Notes under the pieces: generated by a model | Database searches by the model: none | Told to the model about the DNA's origin: nothing | What the model saw: only the letters and a program-made list of their open reading frames with translations | NCBI GenBank assembly: GCA_934434905.1 | Contig: CAKSAI010000152.1 | Location: 1 to 7,447, forward strand | Direction: 5' to 3' | Origin: an uncultured Lachnospiraceae bacterium | GTDB taxonomy: Bacteria > Bacillota > Clostridia > Lachnospirales > Lachnospiraceae | DNA: 7,447 bases | Position numbers and translations under genes: made by a program | Shown: positions 1 through 6,837 of the stretch, piece after piece | Position numbering within the stretch: position 1 is the first letter of the stretch | Layout: every line of letters starts with the position of its first letter

Positions 1-1408
1 AGCCTCTTGCATTCCTGCGCTTCAGACGGCGCAGTATAACCTGACAGGAGCCGGAGTGCTGACCGCGTTTCTGGATTCCGGCATCGACTATGCGCACCCG
101 GACTTTCGCAAGGCAGATGGAACCACCAGGATCTTAAACCTGTGGGATCAGACGCTGGATCGGGAATTCACGGAGGAGGAGATCAATGCAGCACTGGCAG
201 CGCCTACAGAGGCCGAGCGCTATCGGCTGGTGCCCTCCAGGGATCTGTCCGGGCACGGCACTCATGTGGCCGGTATTGCAGCCGGGAATGGAAGGGCTTC
301 CGGCGGCTTGAACCGTGGCGTCGCCTATGAGAGCTCCCTTATCGTGGTGAAGCTTGGGGTTCCCAGAGAGACATCCTTTCCCAGAACCACAGAGCTGATG
401 GAAGGGCTGAATTACATCGTGGAGAAGGCGCTTCTGTATCGGCTTCCGGTGGCAGTGAACATCAGCTTCGGAAATACTTACGGGTCACACAGCGGCACCT
501 CGCTGCTGGAGACTTTTATAGATGACATTGCCAATTACTGGAAGAGCTCCATTGTGATCGGAACGGGAAATGAGGGAAATGCAAGCGGCCATACATCGGG
601 ATTCCTGGAGGAGGGGCAAGATCGGCTGATAGAGCTTGCGGTTGGAAGCTACGAGACGACATTGAATGTGCAGATCTGGAAGTCCTATACGGATGAATAC
701 GAGATCATGCTGGAGGATCCGGCAGGGCGGCGGGTGGGACCATTTAACCAGATCCTTGGACCGCAGAGGTTCACGCTGGGAGGCACCCAGTTGTTGATAT
801 ACTATGGCGAACCAAGTCCGTACAATCAGTACCAGGAGATCTATGTGGACTTCATTCCGGCCGCCGATTACGTTGACAGCGGCATATGGCGCTTTGTGCT
901 TATACCGCAGCGCATCGTGGTGGGAAATTATGATATGTGGCTGCCCTCCAGCGCTGCACTGAATGCCGCTACCGGGTTCCTTCTTCCCATCGAGGAGACT
1001 ACCATGACGATTCCGTCCACTGCCGCAAACGCCATCGGCGTCGGGGCTTATGACGCCAGGTTCGGCCGAATCGCGGAATTCAGCGGCAGGGGCTTTACGA
1101 GGCAGACCAGACAGGTGAAGCCGGATCTGGCGGCTCCCGGAGTGGATATCGTCTCAGCGGCGCCCGGCGGAGGCTATGATACCCGAAGCGGCACCTCCAT
1201 GGCGACGCCCTTCGTGACGGGAAGCGCGGCGCTTCTGATGCAGTGGGGAATCGTGAGGGGAAACGACCCGTTTCTGTATGGTGAGAAGATCAAGGCGTAT
1301 CTCATCCGGGGGGCCGGGCACCTGGAAGTGCTTACGGAGTATCCTAATCCGCAGATCGGTTGGGGGACGCTATGCTTAAGGGACAGCATACCAGTAAGTT
1401 TGCCGTAG
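1..1408 (+). CDS. S8 (subtilisin-like) serine protease, Csp-like, 5'-truncated by window edge
   Basis: The reading frame is open from the left edge (first whole codon at base 2) to TAG at 1406-1408, so the start and most of the prodomain lie outside. A GTG at 56 is in frame, but it falls inside the strand leading to the catalytic Asp and is not a credible start. Counting from that GTG as residue 1, the subtilase triad is complete: Asp7 in DSGID, His67 in GHGTHVAG (bases 254-256) and Ser381 in SGTSMATP (1196-1198). Asn172 in GTGNEGN is the oxyanion Asn. Residues of about 195-315, between Asn and Ser, are a beta-rich insertion resembling the jelly-roll domain of clostridial Csp proteases. Some Csp proteins act in spore germination, but many clostridia carry several paralogues of unknown role. 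The intact triad argues for an active enzyme, unlike the pseudoproteases CspA and CspC. No signal peptide or membrane segment is visible in the part present. The family call is firm; the physiological role is not. Confidence 0.93.
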   Translation, partial: ASCIPALQTAQYNLTGAGVLTAFLDSGIDYAHPDFRKADGTTRILNLWDQTLDREFTEEEINAALAAPTEAERYRLVPSRDLSGHGTHVAGIAAGNGRASGGLNRGVAYESSLIVVKLGVPRETSFPRTTELMEGLNYIVEKALLYRLPVAVNISFGNTYGSHSGTSLLETFIDDIANYWKSSIVIGTGNEGNASGHTSGFLEEGQDRLIELAVGSYETTLNVQIWKSYTDEYEIMLEDPAGRRVGPFNQILGPQRFTLGGTQLLIYYGEPSPYNQYQEIYVDFIPAADYVDSGIWRFVLIPQRIVVGNYDMWLPSSAALNAATGFLLPIEETTMTIPSTAANAIGVGAYDARFGRIAEFSGRGFTRQTRQVKPDLAAPGVDIVSAAPGGGYDTRSGTSMATPFVTGSAALLMQWGIVRGNDPFLYGEKIKAYLIRGAGHLEVLTEYPNPQIGWGTLCLRDSIPVSLP

Positions 1409-1415
1409 AAAACAG

Positions 1416-1444
1416 TTGCAAAGAGAGCAAATCATTGGTATTAT
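1416..1444 (+). promoter_or_regulatory. Probable sigma-A-type promoter for the acyl-CoA ligase cassette
   Basis: TTGCAA at 1416-1421 and TATTAT at 1439-1444 are separated by 17 bp, matching 4/6 and 5/6 of the -35 and -10 consensus. They lie in the AT-rich gap just after the protease stop. Transcription would begin near 1451, leaving a leader of about 37 nt. No terminator hairpin is seen between the protease stop and this promoter, so read-through is also possible. Confidence 0.55.
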
Positions 1445-1487
1445 TAAATACGGAGTAAATTTATAAAACAAATAAGAAGAAATTATC

Positions 1488-3176
1488 ATGACTGATTATA
1501 CCACACAGCGTCACCTGGAATATCCGAGTCTGACTATGTTCCAGATGATCGAAAAAATCGCCGGGCAGTATCCCGATGAACCGGCCTTTGAATTTTATGG
1601 AAAAAAAACAAGTTATCGCACATTCTTAGGAAGGATTGAACTGACTGCCAGATCCTTTCTGGCGCTGGGAATCACGGCGGGCGACAGGGTTACCATCTGT
1701 ATGCCCAATGTGCCCCAGATGCTGGAGAGCTTTTATGCGCTGAACCGGATCGGTGCGGTGGCGAACATGATCCACCCGCTTTCGGCCTGCACAGAGATTT
1801 CTTTTTATATGAATTATTCCGGCAGCAAGGCGATTCTTACCCTGGATCTGTTCTATGAAAAGGTGGAAGAAGCCTTAAAGGATGTTGCGCAGCCGGTAAC
1901 CGTGCTTGTGGCGCGGATGCAGGAGGAGCTGAATCCGGTTATGGCAGCCGCCTATACGGTAAACAAGGGCAGAAGCTTTCTGAAGTTCCCGAATACGGAT
2001 CATGCGCTTCTATGGAAAGATTTTAAGAAGAAGGCGGACAAGCATGTCGAGCTTCCGGAGATCACCTTCGATTCCAAACGGACAGCCGTCATCCTATACA
2101 GCGGCGGAACTACCGGAACGCCCAAGGGAATCTGCCTGTCTGATCTGAACTTTAACGCCCTGGCACTGCAGGCGAGGAACGCGATCGCAGTGGAACTCAG
2201 CGTTGGAATGAAAATGCTTAGCTGTATGCCTTGCTTCCACGGCTTTGGCCTGGGGATCAATCTGCATACGATCCTGTGCTTCGGCGCCTGCTGTATCCTG
2301 ATGCCGATGTTCTCCAGCGCATCGTATGCGAAGATGCTGATGAAGAAGAAACCGAATTTTATCGCCGGAGTTCCAACTATTTTCGAGGCATTGCTGCATA
2401 TCGATATCCTGGAAAAAGCAGACTTAAGCTTCCTTCGGGGAATGTTCTGCGGCGGAGATTCACTGTCTGTGGAATTAAAGCGGAAGGTGGATGCGTTTCT
2501 TTCGGAGCATCATGCGACCATCCAGATCCGTGAGGGCTATGGCCTGACGGAATGCGTGACAGCCAGTTGCCTGACTCCACTGGACAGCTATCGCGAGGGC
2601 GGAATCGGACTGCCCTTCGCGGATACGGAATATTGTATTGTGCGGCCGGGAACGGACGATGAAGCGCCGCGGGGCGAGGAGGGCGAGATCATCCTGACGG
2701 GACCCACCGTTATGCTGGGCTATCTGGACAGACCGGAGGATACAGCCAATACGCTCCGGGTTCTTGCAGACGGAAAGGTATGGCTCTATACCGGTGATCT
2801 GGGACATATGGATGAGGATGGCTTTGTCTATTTCCATCGGCGTCAGAAGCGGCTCATTATCACCAATGGCTACAATGTATATCCCAATCAACTGGAAAAT
2901 GTTATCGATAGCTGCCCGGAGGTATCCTACAGCTGCGTAATCGGTATCAAGGATTCGCGGAGGATACAGAAGGTAAAGGCATACATAGTCTTAAAGGACG
3001 GTGTTGCGGCCGATGAAGCCTGCAAGGAAAGGATCATGGATAAGCTTAAGCACGAGGTAGCAAAATATGCGCTGCCCCGGGAGATCGAATTCCGGAAGGA
3101 GCTTCCCAAGACGCTGGTAGGAAAGGTTGCCTACCGCCGACTGGAAGAGGAAGCAAATGCAGACAAGAAGGAATGA
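1488..3176 (+). CDS. AMP-forming acyl-CoA synthetase/ligase (ANL superfamily)
   Basis: This 562-residue protein has the standard length and motifs of an adenylate-forming ligase, which activates a carboxylic acid with ATP to an acyl-adenylate and then forms a thioester, usually with CoA. The phosphate-binding loop SGGTTGTPKG is at about 205-214, the adenine-binding motif YGLTE at 351-355 and YTGDLG with the ribose-binding Asp437 at 434-439. The hinge region RRQKRLI is at about 451-457, with GYNVYP following at 461-466. The C-terminal PKTLVGK motif ends in Lys546, the expected adenylation lysine. No transmembrane segment or carrier-protein domain is seen. The ATG at 1488 has only a weak purine-rich stretch upstream (AAGAAGA, about 1474-1480), but it gives a normal N-terminus. 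The stop is 60 bp before the next gene, implying co-transcription. The overall look is of medium/long-chain fatty acyl-CoA ligases; aryl acids or transfer to a carrier protein cannot be excluded. Confidence 0.92.
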   Translation: MTDYTTQRHLEYPSLTMFQMIEKIAGQYPDEPAFEFYGKKTSYRTFLGRIELTARSFLALGITAGDRVTICMPNVPQMLESFYALNRIGAVANMIHPLSACTEISFYMNYSGSKAILTLDLFYEKVEEALKDVAQPVTVLVARMQEELNPVMAAAYTVNKGRSFLKFPNTDHALLWKDFKKKADKHVELPEITFDSKRTAVILYSGGTTGTPKGICLSDLNFNALALQARNAIAVELSVGMKMLSCMPCFHGFGLGINLHTILCFGACCILMPMFSSASYAKMLMKKKPNFIAGVPTIFEALLHIDILEKADLSFLRGMFCGGDSLSVELKRKVDAFLSEHHATIQIREGYGLTECVTASCLTPLDSYREGGIGLPFADTEYCIVRPGTDDEAPRGEEGEIILTGPTVMLGYLDRPEDTANTLRVLADGKVWLYTGDLGHMDEDGFVYFHRRQKRLIITNGYNVYPNQLENVIDSCPEVSYSCVIGIKDSRRIQKVKAYIVLKDGVAADEACKERIMDKLKHEVAKYALPREIEFRKELPKTLVGKVAYRRLEEEANADKKE

Positions 3177-3222
3177 TTGGCCGGAAGAGAAAATTCAGGC
3201 GGATATAAAAATATGACTGCAA

Positions 3223-3229
3223 AGAAGGA
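3223..3229 (+). promoter_or_regulatory. Ribosome binding site that decides the acyltransferase start
   Basis: AGAAGGA lies 7 nt before the ATG at 3237. It supports that ATG over the in-frame TTG at 3177 and ATGs at 3213 and 3231, which have weaker or badly spaced Shine-Dalgarno sequences. Confidence 0.6.
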
Positions 3230-3236
3230 AATGGTT

Positions 3237-4130
3237 ATGAGTAAGAATAGAAGTAAGCGGCGCTGGGGCGACCGCAGGGATGGACGTCTGGTGCGGGATG
3301 TGTCGGGGATGCAGACGGTTATGGCGCATCTTATGCCGAACCGGACGGACTGTGAGGTATATCTTAATGATTCCATCGATGCAACGGAGATTCTGCGGTA
3401 TCTGGAGCGGAAGAATCAGGAGCATCCGAATTATAAAACTACGATTTTTCACTGTATGGTTACCGGTTTTGCCCGCATGGTGAAGGAGCGTCCGCTGATG
3501 AACCGCTTCATTCAGGGACGGCGCTTTTATGAACGGGATGAGGTCAGCATAAGCTTTGTCTGCAAGCGCCGTTTTGCCGATCATGCGGAGGAGGCGTTGA
3601 TGTTTCTGGTGCCCGGAGAGGAGGATACGCTTGACTCCATCAGCAAAAAGATCGTGGGCGATGTAAAGGAGACCAGAAAGAGTGAGCATTCCACAGGAGG
3701 TGTCGATGCCCTTATAGATTCCTTTGCCAAGATCCCGCGGCCAATTCTTATGTTTCTGATTCGTGTAATCCGCTGGCTGGACTTCTGGGGAAAGAATCCC
3801 AGCTTTATCACTGCGGGGGACGTCAATTATTCCACCATTTTGTGCAGCAATCTGGGAAGCATTAAGTGTCCTTCCGTCTATCACCACCTGAATAATTATG
3901 GAACCAACAGCATCATGATCACCATCGGAGCCCTTCACAAGGAAGAGGTTCTTATGCCGGATGGATCAAAGGAAATCCGCGATATGGTCGATATTGGGGC
4001 AACCCTGGATGAGCGTATTGCGGACGGGTTTTATTTTGCAAGAAGTTTAAAGCTTATCAAGCATATTTTTGCGAATCCGGAACTTCTGGACCTGCCTTTG
4101 GGGCAGTCAAGCGGATATGAATATAGATAG
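3237..4130 (+). CDS. Stand-alone 2-oxoacid dehydrogenase E2/CAT-like acyltransferase with altered active site
   Basis: The 297-residue protein resembles the catalytic domain of dihydrolipoamide acyltransferases (E2), related in fold to chloramphenicol acetyltransferase. It has no lipoyl or subunit-binding domain, so it is not a normal E2 subunit. The C-terminal half shows the family pattern: a glycine-containing strand segment (NYGTNSIMITIGALHKEEV), then DERIADG at residues 258-264, then an amphipathic helix ending NPELL. In active E2 and CAT enzymes this motif is DHRxxDG or HxxxDG, with His as the general base. Here that position is Glu259 (GAG, 4011-4013), while the Asp and Gly remain. Thus it may use different chemistry, or bind rather than transfer acyl groups. 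A hydrophobic stretch at about 167-182 (PRPILMFLIRVIRWLD in part) could bind a lipid or the membrane. A CoA-thioester product from the upstream ligase is a plausible substrate. The start is chosen from its Shine-Dalgarno; an N-terminus up to 20 residues longer is possible. Confidence 0.8.
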   Translation: MSKNRSKRRWGDRRDGRLVRDVSGMQTVMAHLMPNRTDCEVYLNDSIDATEILRYLERKNQEHPNYKTTIFHCMVTGFARMVKERPLMNRFIQGRRFYERDEVSISFVCKRRFADHAEEALMFLVPGEEDTLDSISKKIVGDVKETRKSEHSTGGVDALIDSFAKIPRPILMFLIRVIRWLDFWGKNPSFITAGDVNYSTILCSNLGSIKCPSVYHHLNNYGTNSIMITIGALHKEEVLMPDGSKEIRDMVDIGATLDERIADGFYFARSLKLIKHIFANPELLDLPLGQSSGYEYR

Positions 4131-4677
4131 AATGGAACATAAAAATGAGAGAGCATACCGGCGTGCCATCTGGCTACGCCGATTTGTCACCGGTTTTCTT
4201 GTTCTTTGCTGGATGTTTGTCATTGGTTCCTTCTCTGCGCAGCCCGGTGCGGAGTCCGGCAGCCTGAGCAGAGATGTGGCGAAGAAGGCAGTCCGTGTCG
4301 AAGAGAAGCTTTCCGGGAAAACCTATACGGACAAGGAAAGGGATGTCAAGATAGAGAGCATGCAGTTTCCGATCCGTAAGCTGGCTCACATGACGGAGTA
4401 TGCCGTTCTGGCTATGCTTCTTGCGCTTCATCTTGGCTGCTATGCCTTTGGAACGAAGAATCTGCAGCTGCGCCTGCTCTTGGCGTGGCTTATCGCTGCC
4501 GCTTACGCAGCAACCGATGAGGTACACCAGCTGTTTGTGGACGGGCGGAGCGGCAGCTTCGTGGATGTCTGCATTGACAGTGCCGGTGCTTTTTTGAGTG
4601 TACTTTGCCTTGCTATTTTCTTCCGCGGTTATAGGCGGCATACGAGAAAGATAAAAAACATCAAGAAAATTGATTAA
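4117..4677 (+). CDS. VanZ-family integral membrane protein
   Basis: A 186-residue protein with about four membrane helices (roughly 23-39, 92-112, 116-132 and 150-169) and a basic C-terminal tail. It carries the VanZ-like signatures: FSAQPG just after helix 1 (39-44), RKLAHMTEY at 87-95 opening helix 2, and DEVHQLFVDGRSGSF with the following Asp residues at about 134-154. VanZ of the vancomycin operon gives low-level teicoplanin resistance by an unknown mechanism; most homologues, including this one, lie outside van clusters and have no assigned function. The ATG at 4117 overlaps the acyltransferase stop by 14 bp, which suggests translational coupling. An ATG at 4132, just past that stop, is a possible alternative, and neither has a strong Shine-Dalgarno. 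A TTG at 4069 would overlap by about 60 bp and is less likely. Its place as third gene suggests a membrane or cell-envelope setting for the cassette. Confidence 0.85.
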   Translation: MNIDRMEHKNERAYRRAIWLRRFVTGFLVLCWMFVIGSFSAQPGAESGSLSRDVAKKAVRVEEKLSGKTYTDKERDVKIESMQFPIRKLAHMTEYAVLAMLLALHLGCYAFGTKNLQLRLLLAWLIAAAYAATDEVHQLFVDGRSGSFVDVCIDSAGAFLSVLCLAIFFRGYRRHTRKIKNIKKID

Positions 4678-4704
4678 TTTTACCACTACAAACCAGAACG
4701 GGAA

Positions 4705-4722
4705 CAAGATATAATGAGTGCA
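4705..4722 (+). promoter_or_regulatory. Distal -10-like element, first copy of an 18-bp repeat
   Basis: A perfect TATAAT at 4710-4715 sits within 18 bp that recur at 4783-4800 with two mismatches. The best -35 candidate at 17 bp spacing (TACAAA, 4687-4692) is poor. It may be a weak distal promoter or a remnant of duplication. Confidence 0.3.
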
Positions 4723-4730
4723 AATGAGGA

Positions 4731-4752
4731 AAATACAAATTCATTTGTATTT
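4731..4752. promoter_or_regulatory. Perfect 10+10 bp palindrome upstream of leuA promoter (candidate operator)
   Basis: AAATACAAAT at 4731-4740 and ATTTGTATTT at 4743-4752 are exact reverse complements around TC. The arms are almost pure A/T, which makes a poor terminator stem but a good protein-binding site. Its centre (about 4741.5) is near -58 relative to the start expected from the proximal -10, a common place for activators or upstream repressor sites. It also lies just downstream of the distal TATAAT. Confidence 0.5.
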
Positions 4753-4766
4753 GACGAATGACGAAT
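4752..4766 (+). repeat. Tandem heptamer directly upstream of the leuA -35
   Basis: TGACGAA occurs twice head to tail at 4752-4758 and 4759-4765, followed by T at 4766, the first base of the -35. Direct repeats abutting a weak -35 are typical of AraC-family activator sites, so this is a second candidate regulator site. The repeat is short and could be chance. Confidence 0.35.
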
Positions 4767-4793
4767 TGGATCGTGATGAAATCACGATATAAT
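4766..4793 (+). promoter_or_regulatory. Proximal leuA promoter
   Basis: TATAAT at 4788-4793 is a perfect -10. A weak -35, TTGGAT, lies at 4766-4771 with a 16-bp spacer. Expected transcription start is near 4800, giving a leader of about 50 nt. The weak -35 suggests dependence on an activator. No T-box consensus is seen in the leader, although leucine genes in Firmicutes often have one. Confidence 0.6.
4770..4788. promoter_or_regulatory. 8+8 bp palindrome between -35 and -10 of leuA (candidate operator)
   Basis: ATCGTGAT at 4770-4777 and ATCACGAT at 4781-4788 are exact reverse complements around GAA. The palindrome covers the whole promoter spacer and touches both hexamers, so a bound protein would exclude RNA polymerase. 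This is the classic position for a repressor site. Confidence 0.55.
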
Positions 4794-4833
4794 GAGCGCA
4801 CTGCTACGTTTCGGGTTTCCCGACAGTAATTTC

Positions 4834-4839
4834 TGGAGG
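4834..4839 (+). promoter_or_regulatory. leuA ribosome binding site
   Basis: TGGAGG lies 9 nt before the ATG at 4849 and fixes the start there. The in-frame ATG at 4792 overlaps the -10 TATAAT and would precede the expected transcript start, so it is rejected. A small hairpin (TCGGG, TTT loop, CCCGA; 4811-4823) stands just upstream. Confidence 0.8.
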
Positions 4840-4848
4840 TTCATTATT

Positions 4849-6837
4849 ATGAAGAATTTTGAAAAATATGAGAGACAGTATTTCATGCCGCCCGTCGTCA
4901 CCAACGATTGGGTGAAGAAGGACTATATAGACAAGGCGCCCATTTGGTGCAGCGTAGATCTGCGTGATGGAAACCAGGCGCTGATCGAGCCCATGAGCCT
5001 GGAGGAGAAGCTGGAATTCTTCCGTATGCTGGTGAAGATCGGCTTTAAGGAGATCGAGGTGGGATTCCCGGCAGCATCGGAGACGGAGTACACCTTCATC
5101 CGTACCCTTATTGAGAAGAATATGATTCCTGACGATGTGACTATCCAGGTATTGACCCAGGCGCGAGAGCATATTATCCGCAAGACCTTCGAGGCAGTGA
5201 AGGGTGCGAAGCATGCGGTGATCCATCTGTATAACTCAACCTCTGTGGCTCAGCGGGAGCAGGTCTTCCACAAGTCCAAGGAGGAGGTCAAGAAGCTGGC
5301 GGTGGACGGCGCGCTGCTCTTAAAGAAGCTGGCAGAGGAGACCAACGGCAATTTCACCTTCCAGTACAGCCCGGAGAGCTTCCCCGGCACCGAGGTGGAT
5401 TACGCCCTTGACGTCTGCAATGCCGTGCTGAAGGTCTGGGAGCCTTCTGCGGATAACAAGGTTATCATCAATCTGCCGACTACGGTTGAGAATGCCATGC
5501 CCCATGTTTTTGCCTGCCAGGTGGAATATATGAGCAAGCACCTCTATCACAGAGAGCATGTGATCCTGGATGTGCATCCCCACAATGACCGTGGCTGCGG
5601 TATCTCCGATGCGGAGTTTGCAGTGCTGGCCGGAGCGGATCGTATCGAAGGAACCCTCTTTGGCAACGGCGAGCGCACGGGCAATGTGGATATCATAACT
5701 CTGGCGATGAACCTGTATTCCCATGGCGTGGATCCGCAGCTGGACTTCTCCGATATGCCCGCTATCTGTGAGAAATACGAGGAACTTACCAGAATGAAGG
5801 TATCCGACCGCCAGCCCTATGGAGGAAAGCTGGTATTTACGGCATTCTCCGGCTCTCATCAGGATGCCATCGCCAAGGGTATGGCATACCGCAAGGAGCA
5901 TCCGGACAGCAAGTGGAACCTGCCCTATCTGCCCATCGATCCCATGGATGTGGGACGTACCTATGACGCAGATGTGATCCGTATCAACAGCCAGTCCGGC
6001 AAGGGCGGCGTCTGCTACGTGCTGAAGGAGAATTACGGCATGGTGATCCCCGATAAGATGAAGGAGGATGTGGGCTATACCGTCAAGGATGTGTCCGACA
6101 AGGAGCACAGGGAGCTTACGCCCAGTTGGATCTATCGGATTTTCGAAGAAAAATACATTGGCAACAACCGGGTATTCAGCATTCCTGAATGTCATTTTAA
6201 GAAGAGTGACGGCATGATCGCAGAGGTGACTGTGAAGCAGGCTGGCGGGAAGCGCGTGGTGACCGGCGTCGGTAACGGACGTCTGGACGCAGTGAGCAAT
6301 GCCATCAAGCAGTATTTTGGCGTCAGCTATGAGCTGTCTGCTTACGAGGAACACGCTATGACCAGTGGCTCCTCCTCCAAGGCTATCACCTATGTGGGTA
6401 TCACCTGGAAGGAGAAGATGTACTGGGGCGCAGGTATCGATCCCGATATCATCACATCCTCCATCCATGCCCTGGCTTCTGCCGTGAATCAGATCCCGGA
6501 GCTGTCCGCGGAAGAGGAGTGCAAGGATGAGCGTCTGAATGAGATCATGAACTACATCCAGGTCAATTACCAGACGGTGGATATGGAGGAGCTTGCAGAG
6601 CATTTTCATCTCTCCAAGCCCTATCTGTCCAAATATATCAAGGAGAAGTCCGGCGATAACTTTGGTAAGATCGTGAAGGATATCCGCATGAAGAAGGCTC
6701 GTACCCTGATCCGCAGTACCAGCCAGAGCATAGAACGAATTTCCGAACAGGTCGGATATCAGAACGTGGAGCATTTCAATCGGCTCTTTAAGCAGAAGTA
6801 CGGTATGACCCCGGTACAGTACCGGAATCAAAAATAA
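4849..6837 (+). CDS. leuA: 2-isopropylmalate synthase fused to a C-terminal AraC-type DNA-binding domain
   Basis: A 662-residue protein. Residues 1 to about 410 form the catalytic barrel of 2-isopropylmalate synthase, which condenses acetyl-CoA with 2-ketoisovalerate in the first step of leucine synthesis. It is of the long mycobacterial/yeast type. Visible motifs are DLRDGNQ with Arg39 and Asp40, YSPESF with Glu176, HPHND with metal ligands His243 and His245, GNGERTGN at 272-279, and FSGSHQDA with His337. Residues of about 421-547 match the C-terminal dimer/leucine-inhibition domain, ending near SAVNQ. After a short acidic linker the frame continues into an AraC-family domain of about 104 residues (559-662), an addition not found in classical LeuA. 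All catalytic motifs are intact, so the enzyme is expected to work. It has its own promoter and strong Shine-Dalgarno, and no other leu gene lies within the window. The enzyme call is very secure; a regulatory role for the tail is inferred. Confidence 0.95.
   Translation: MKNFEKYERQYFMPPVVTNDWVKKDYIDKAPIWCSVDLRDGNQALIEPMSLEEKLEFFRMLVKIGFKEIEVGFPAASETEYTFIRTLIEKNMIPDDVTIQVLTQAREHIIRKTFEAVKGAKHAVIHLYNSTSVAQREQVFHKSKEEVKKLAVDGALLLKKLAEETNGNFTFQYSPESFPGTEVDYALDVCNAVLKVWEPSADNKVIINLPTTVENAMPHVFACQVEYMSKHLYHREHVILDVHPHNDRGCGISDAEFAVLAGADRIEGTLFGNGERTGNVDIITLAMNLYSHGVDPQLDFSDMPAICEKYEELTRMKVSDRQPYGGKLVFTAFSGSHQDAIAKGMAYRKEHPDSKWNLPYLPIDPMDVGRTYDADVIRINSQSGKGGVCYVLKENYGMVIPDKMKEDVGYTVKDVSDKEHRELTPSWIYRIFEEKYIGNNRVFSIPECHFKKSDGMIAEVTVKQAGGKRVVTGVGNGRLDAVSNAIKQYFGVSYELSAYEEHAMTSGSSSKAITYVGITWKEKMYWGAGIDPDIITSSIHALASAVNQIPELSAEEECKDERLNEIMNYIQVNYQTVDMEELAEHFHLSKPYLSKYIKEKSGDNFGKIVKDIRMKKARTLIRSTSQSIERISEQVGYQNVEHFNRLFKQKYGMTPVQYRNQK
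6523..6834 (+). other. AraC-type double helix-turn-helix domain at the LeuA C-terminus
   Basis: Residues 559-662 of the leuA product. The first helix-turn-helix is at about 579-605 (MEELAEHFHLSKPYLSKYIK onward). The second is at about 627-659 and bears the family signature: SIERISEQVGYQN, then HFNRLFKQKYG, then TPVQYR. The length of about 100 residues is that of a complete AraC DNA-binding domain. There is no stop, frameshift or visible codon-use break between the enzyme and this domain, and no obvious internal ribosome site for separate expression. The acidic linker at about 548-558 looks like a flexible tether. Confidence 0.9.

Noticed and set aside
4714..4761. 15-codon ORF beginning in the distal TATAATG
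   Set aside because: The ATG is inside a -10 element, there is no good Shine-Dalgarno, and it has no leucine codons, so it is not a leucine leader peptide.
4792..4848. 19-residue N-terminal extension of LeuA
   Set aside because: This ATG overlaps the proximal -10 and would lie upstream of the expected transcript start, whereas the ATG at 4849 has a strong, well-spaced ribosome site.
4801..4848. T-box or leucine attenuator in the leuA leader
   Set aside because: The leader is only about 50 nt, with no T-box consensus, no leucine-rich peptide and no terminator hairpin with a T-run.
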